This document shows positions 60,171 through 64,000 of a DNA stretch of 64,000 bases, piece by piece (positions within the stretch are counted from its first letter, which is position 1; each line of letters begins with the position of its first letter). Both the position numbers and the translations under genes were made by a program. The DNA lies in the NCBI RefSeq assembly GCF_042310355.1, contig NZ_JBHJMR010000001.1:620001-684000 (forward strand), read 5' to 3'. The DNA is from Wenzhouxiangella sp042310355. Its GTDB lineage: Bacteria; Pseudomonadota; Gammaproteobacteria; Xanthomonadales; Wenzhouxiangellaceae. Below the pieces are notes generated by a model. The model was not told the DNA's origin. It saw only the letters and a program-made list of their open reading frames with translations, and did not search any database.

Positions 60171-61330
60171 AGGGGTTGGCTCCTCGTTGCCCGGTTGTTG
60201 AACTGCCTGGCCAGTTCGGCGCCGCCGCCGTGGACGTTGCACATGCCCACGATCAGGGCGTCACCCTCGGTGTGTTCCAACACGACTTCGAACAATTCGT
60301 GCTGGTCGAGTCCCTCGGCCACGGTCATGCGGCTGGGCGGGATGCCGGCGCGTACCGCGGGCCGGGCGAACAGCAGCGTGCCCGAACCCATCAGGACGTA
60401 GTGGTCGGCCGGTGTCCATCGACCGGCGACCTCGGCCAGCTGCTGCGAGCGTTGCGGCCGGTCGAAGCGGCAGTTGACCACAGCCAGCTTGAAGCGGCCC
60501 TGGCCGTAGTGATCGACGACCCGCTCCCAGATCATCTCGGTGGAATCGGGGTCGTTGGCGGCGAAGGCATTGACGAACACGATGTCGCGGCCGAAAAAGT
60601 CGACCGTCTGGACCCTTGTGGCGCCGACCTCTGGCGCCAGCGCCTGCATGCCGCGCAGGGCGTCCGCCCGCTTAACGCCCAGCGCGCGGCAAACGTCGAG
60701 CGCAAGCGCCACGTTCTCGGCGTGCTCGGCGTATCGGAACGCGGCCATCTCTTCGCGCGTGACCGCTTGCACGTCATCGGCGGTCGTTGCCTCCAGCTCG
60801 CTGCCGCGATCCTGCGCCGCCATCCGGAAGGTGTCGAGATGCTCGCGCTCGGCGGTGAACAACCGGGCCCCGAAAGGCACGGTGCCGGCCAGGGCCAGGG
60901 CGACATCCGAGGCCTGCGGCCCCATCACGTCGAGGTGATCGGCGCGGGCGTTGGTGATCACGCCGTGCGTCGAGCGCACCATCTGGCGTTCGGTCAGCGC
61001 CTGGAAGTGTGGCTGCAGGGCCATGCATTCCATCACGACAATGTCGGGCCCGAACGCCACCAGGCGGCGCATCACGCGCATTTGCTCGATGATGTTGGGC
61101 TGGTTGGGGCGGTGCAGCGGGTAGTCCTCGCCGTCGGGGCCGGTAACCGACGCGAAGGAGCCGGTGGTTTTCGAGCACACCCGCTTGCCGCCGGCGCGAA
61201 GGCCGGCGGTGATCAGGCGCACGACGCTGGTCTTGCCGCGCGTGCCGTTGACGTGCACACGAACCGGCAGCTGCCGAAGCACGCGGCGATGAATCAGCAT
61301 CTCGATCAGACCCAGCACGATGAGCACCAC
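60167..61330 (-). CDS. pgsB: Poly-gamma-glutamate synthase PgsB/CapB
   Basis: 387 aa, a Mur-ligase-like amide ligase with P-loop HVNGTRGKTSVVR and metal/ATP-site GVITNARADHLDVMGP. It polymerises glutamate through gamma-amide bonds at the membrane. The start is GTG 61330; homologues have an N-terminal helix that here continues upstream (coding-like to about 61378) without a clear ATG/GTG/TTG, so the real start may be non-standard. pgsA, usual for export, is not in the window. Confidence 0.9.
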   Translation of the reverse strand: MVLIVLGLIEMLIHRRVLRQLPVRVHVNGTRGKTSVVRLITAGLRAGGKRVCSKTTGSFASVTGPDGEDYPLHRPNQPNIIEQMRVMRRLVAFGPDIVVMECMALQPHFQALTERQMVRSTHGVITNARADHLDVMGPQASDVALALAGTVPFGARLFTAEREHLDTFRMAAQDRGSELEATTADDVQAVTREEMAAFRYAEHAENVALALDVCRALGVKRADALRGMQALAPEVGATRVQTVDFFGRDIVFVNAFAANDPDSTEMIWERVVDHYGQGRFKLAVVNCRFDRPQRSQQLAEVAGRWTPADHYVLMGSGTLLFARPAVRAGIPPSRMTVAEGLDQHELFEVVLEHTEGDALIVGMCNVHGGGAELARQFNNRATRSQPL

Positions 61331-61487
61331 CAGGATGCTGGCGACCGTAAAGATGGCGAAGCTGTTGCTGATGGCGGCGAATTCCCTCGACGACTGACTG
61401 GAATCTTACCGGTACCGGGCCGGTTTTGGAAAACCCCGGTTGAATGCACGTTTCCGGCCGCCGGGCTCTGCTAAGATTTCCGGCCAG

Positions 61488-61574
61488 GCCCGGATGGCGA
61501 AATTGGTAGACGCAAGGGACTTAAAATCCCTCGGTGGAAACACCGTGCCGGTTCGAGTCCGGCTCCGGGCACCA
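61488..61574 (+). tRNA. tRNA-Leu(TAA)
   Basis: 87 nt class II tRNA with encoded CCA. The acceptor GCCCGGA pairs with TCCGGGC, the anticodon loop is CTTAAAA (TAA), and there is a long variable arm. A TAAGAT at 61472-61477 may be its -10 box. The rest of 61331-61704 holds nothing else that I can identify. Confidence 0.96.
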
Positions 61575-61704
61575 TCCTTCCTGTTCCGTCTCACCCCTCT
61601 TCGAATTTTATCGAGGGCTTCACGGTTTCGTGACAGTTTATTGACCGCTCGTCGACAAGTGGGGAGTAATTTCCAGACTCACTCACAGTCAGAGGGTTCT
61701 CCCC

Positions 61705-62796
61705 ATGAACAAGCTCGGAATGCTAGTCGGTCTTGCCGCAACCGTGGCAGCCTCGTCCGTATTGGCCGACGCGCGCGTTCGCGTGGTTCACGCCGCCCCC
61801 TTCAGTGACAGCCTCGAAGGTTCCGCGGTTACGGTCACGGCCAACGGCGACACCTTGCTCGAAGACTTCCGGTTCGGTGACTTCACCGATTACGTCGAAC
61901 TCCCCGCCGGCAGCTATGATCTGGCCGTTTTCCCGGCCGGTGCCGAGGATCCGGCCATGTCTGCGTCGGTCGAGTTGTCCGATGATGTCGACTACACGGT
62001 GCTTGCGACCGGCAACGGCAGCACGCAGGACCTGGCCTTGTGGCCGCTGGTCGACGATGCTGACGCTCCGGGCGACGGCAACCTGAATATCCGGGTCGTG
62101 CACGCCGCACCGTTCGCTGCGGCTTCCGAGGATACCGAGGTATCGATCCGCACGGCCGCGGGCGATGTCGTCAACGGTCTGGTCGGTGTGCCTTACTTCG
62201 CCGAAAGCGGCTACTTCGCCGTGCCGGCGGGTACCTATGACCTGAAGGTTGCCTCGAACGACGGCACGGTCAATTTCATCGACCCGCTGCCCGCCGACCT
62301 GCCTGCGGGTCTGGATGTGACCGTGATCGCGATCGGTGACGGCATCAACCAGCCGCTGGGCATCCTGGCCCTGCCGGTCGGGGCGCTCGAGACGCGCACG
62401 CCGGTCGACAACAGCGTCAACGGCTGGTGGGAGTCCGCCAACGAGGCCGAGGAAGGCCTGGCGCTCCTGCCGATCCCGGCGCGCAATCAGCTCGTGGGCT
62501 CGGTCTACACCTATGCACCGGACGGTTCGGGCGAGCAGCGCTGGTTCACGCTCGACTCCGGCGAGGCCGGGTTCGACGGACGCGAGGCGATGGGTACGCT
62601 CTACACGGCAAGTGGTGCGACGCTGGCCGGTGACGAGAGCGCCAACATCGAAGAGGCCGGAACCTTCGGCATCGAGTTCATCTCCTGCTCCGAGGCTGTC
62701 CTGACCGCGATGCTCGACGGCGGCGCCGAGGCGACCTGGACGCTGAACCGCGTGGTTCAGACCGTGGATTGCAACCTGGTTGATCAGTCGCAGTAA
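61705..62796 (+). CDS. DUF4397-domain secreted protein
   Basis: 363 aa with a signal peptide (cut after SSVLADA). Two DUF4397 repeats begin with near-identical RVRVVHAAPF (~residue 24) and NIRVVHAAPF (~130). They are followed by a C-terminal domain (~240-360) with two Cys (ISCSE, TVDCN) that may form a disulfide. The protein is very acidic and presumably extracellular or periplasmic. The function of the domain is unknown. AGAGGG precedes the ATG. Confidence 0.85.
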   Translation: MNKLGMLVGLAATVAASSVLADARVRVVHAAPFSDSLEGSAVTVTANGDTLLEDFRFGDFTDYVELPAGSYDLAVFPAGAEDPAMSASVELSDDVDYTVLATGNGSTQDLALWPLVDDADAPGDGNLNIRVVHAAPFAAASEDTEVSIRTAAGDVVNGLVGVPYFAESGYFAVPAGTYDLKVASNDGTVNFIDPLPADLPAGLDVTVIAIGDGINQPLGILALPVGALETRTPVDNSVNGWWESANEAEEGLALLPIPARNQLVGSVYTYAPDGSGEQRWFTLDSGEAGFDGREAMGTLYTASGATLAGDESANIEEAGTFGIEFISCSEAVLTAMLDGGAEATWTLNRVVQTVDCNLVDQSQ

Positions 62797-62823
62797 ACAG
62801 CGCGACTGGCTATGCCTTGACGC

Positions 62824-62857
62824 AAGCCCCGGCCGATTCCGTCGGTCGGGGCTTTTT
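62824..62857 (+). terminator. Terminator of the DUF4397 gene
   Basis: A stem AGCCCCGGCCGA/TCGGTCGGGGCT (one G-U) with a 5-nt loop and five Ts; the T-run ends at the stop codon of the convergent gene. Confidence 0.9.
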
Positions 62858-63996
62858 CATGGCGTCTGCTCGGCTTGCCCGTCTTCCTCGTCTTCCGTGT
62901 CGTGATCGGCCTTGTAGATCTCGCTGAGCTTGTAATTGTTGTAGGCGAAGCGCACGAGCACGGTACCCGCCGCGGCTGCCGGCAGTGCCAGCAGCACGCC
63001 GGCGAAGCCGAACAGCTGGCCGCCGGCCATGACGGCGAAGATCACCAGCACCGGATGCAGGCCGATCCGGTCGCCGACCAGCTTGGGCGTGAGCACGAAG
63101 CTTTCGATCAGTTGGCCGACGACGAACACCACGCCGACTGAAACCAGGAAGACCAGGCTGAAATCCTGGATCACCGCCGTGATCCCGGCCAGCAGTATGC
63201 CGATGATGGCGCCCAGGTACGGCACGAAGCTGACCAGGCCGGCAATCATGCCGATGGCGATGGCATTGTTGAGGCCGACGATCCACAGCCCGGTGGCATA
63301 GACCAGGCCGAGGCTGAGCATCACCATTAGCTGGCCGCGCAGGAAGCCGCCGAGTGCCTCGTCGCAGTCCTCGGTCAGCTTCACGACCGTGGGTTCGACG
63401 TTGCGGGGCAGGATGTCGCGCAGGGTGTCCATCAGCAGCCGCCAGTCGCGCAGCAAGTAGAACGTGACGAGTGGCACGAGGACCATCGAGGTAATCCAGA
63501 CCAGGAAGCGTCCGCCCGACTGGGTCATGATGCTCAGGACGTTGCCGGCCGCTCCGGCGATATTCGAAAAGTACTCCTGGATCAGCCCGCGCGCGCGCTC
63601 GACATCGAAGGACTGGAGATCGAGCGTGATGCCGAGCTGCGCTTCGATCCAGGGGAGCGCGTTCTGCTGGAAGGCGTCCACGTAGCCCGGCAGCCGGCCG
63701 AAGAAGTCAGCAATCTCGCGAATCAGCACGGGCACGACGATCAGCAGGACCACCACCATGAGCAGGAAGGCCAGGGCGAAGACGACGGCCACGGCCAGGT
63801 CGCGGCGTATGCGCCTGTCTTCGAGCCAGCCGACGATCGGGTTGACCATGTAGGCGATGAGGACGCTGATGAAAAAGGGCGTCAGAACCGGTCCGAGCAG
63901 CCAGAGGAGCCACCCGGCGATCAACAGGCTGGCCAGGATCCACAGGATCTGGTAACGGCTGAGCTGCGGAAACGGTGTGTGTCGGGACTCGTTCAT
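62857..63996 (-). CDS. AI-2E/PerM family membrane protein
   Basis: 379 aa with about eight transmembrane helices in the usual grouping (three N-terminal, a long periplasmic loop, then the rest) and the conserved segments ILIAYMVNPIVGWLED and FVPYLGAIIGILLAGI. The family includes the AI-2 exporter TqsA and ion transporters, so the substrate is open. The last ~20 residues are acidic. It ends on the terminator of the convergent DUF4397 gene. Confidence 0.9.
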   Translation of the reverse strand: MNESRHTPFPQLSRYQILWILASLLIAGWLLWLLGPVLTPFFISVLIAYMVNPIVGWLEDRRIRRDLAVAVVFALAFLLMVVVLLIVVPVLIREIADFFGRLPGYVDAFQQNALPWIEAQLGITLDLQSFDVERARGLIQEYFSNIAGAAGNVLSIMTQSGGRFLVWITSMVLVPLVTFYLLRDWRLLMDTLRDILPRNVEPTVVKLTEDCDEALGGFLRGQLMVMLSLGLVYATGLWIVGLNNAIAIGMIAGLVSFVPYLGAIIGILLAGITAVIQDFSLVFLVSVGVVFVVGQLIESFVLTPKLVGDRIGLHPVLVIFAVMAGGQLFGFAGVLLALPAAAAGTVLVRFAYNNYKLSEIYKADHDTEDEEDGQAEQTP

Positions 63997-64000
63997 CGAT

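Overview
The window is a 64 kb stretch of a GC-rich gammaproteobacterial chromosome. HflD, LolB, ClpS/ClpA, CydABDC and the block rpsF-rpsR-rplI-dnaB-alr point to a gammaproteobacterium. A FimX-like protein, an AceB/AceA pair with a divergent LysR regulator and many proteins resembling the Xanthomonadales/Chromatiales border (for example Wenzhouxiangella-type bacteria) are compatible with that, but the genus is inference. Nearly everything is housekeeping. No phage, IS transposase, CRISPR array or rRNA operon was seen.

Layout. 1-5.3 kb: the 3' part of a propeller-type sensor histidine kinase, lipA, a small unknown gene, a degenerate GGDEF/EAL (FimX-like) gene, and tRNA-Ser(GCT) with a truncated tandem duplicate. 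5.3-8.9 kb: a phospholipid N-methyltransferase-like gene, mgtE, and the S6-S18-L9 operon, in which S6 has a very acidic tail. 9-15.2 kb: dnaB, alr, miaB, phoH-like (ybeZ), ybeY, corC. 15.2-17.3 kb: an alpha/beta hydrolase and an Lnb_N (DUF4105) membrane protein close to where lnt would be expected. 17.2-23 kb: the cytochrome bd operon cydA-cydB-cydD-cydC. 23.1-29.4 kb: hemA-prfA-yjbQ leftward and TPR lipoprotein-lolB-tRNA-Gln-prs rightward. 29.4-37.1 kb: a YfcC-type carrier, an S9 peptidase, an acyl-CoA dehydrogenase, a cNMP-domain protein, a PLP sulfur-amino-acid enzyme and an Lrp regulator. 37-42 kb: two large hairpins, acnA, hflD, mnmA, then a block of nested inverted repeats. 42.5-46.5 kb: a LysR regulator divergent from aceB-aceA (glyoxylate shunt). 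46.6-52.2 kb: a leftward signalling operon made of a shrunken substrate-binding-protein relic, a three-PAS GGDEF/EAL sensor, kaiC and kaiB. 52.3-55.3 kb: clpS, clpA, infA. 55.4-64 kb: tRNA-Gly, tRNA-Cys, two Sel1/TonB_C paralogues, pgsB-pgsC-pgsW (poly-gamma-glutamate type), tRNA-Leu, a DUF4397 secreted protein and an AI-2E/PerM family membrane protein.

How it fits together. acnA, aceB and aceA with the acyl-CoA dehydrogenase suggest growth on fatty acids or acetate. The S9 peptidase and YfcC carrier suggest peptide use. CydABDC supports respiration at low oxygen. The least explained items are (i) the pair of hairpins at 37087-37275, whose stems differ but whose 27-nt loops are reverse complements of each other, (ii) the nested inverted-repeat block at 41987-42540, (iii) the KaiB/KaiC operon tied to a c-di-GMP sensor, and (iv) the pgsBCW locus with adjoining Sel1/TonB_C paralogues.
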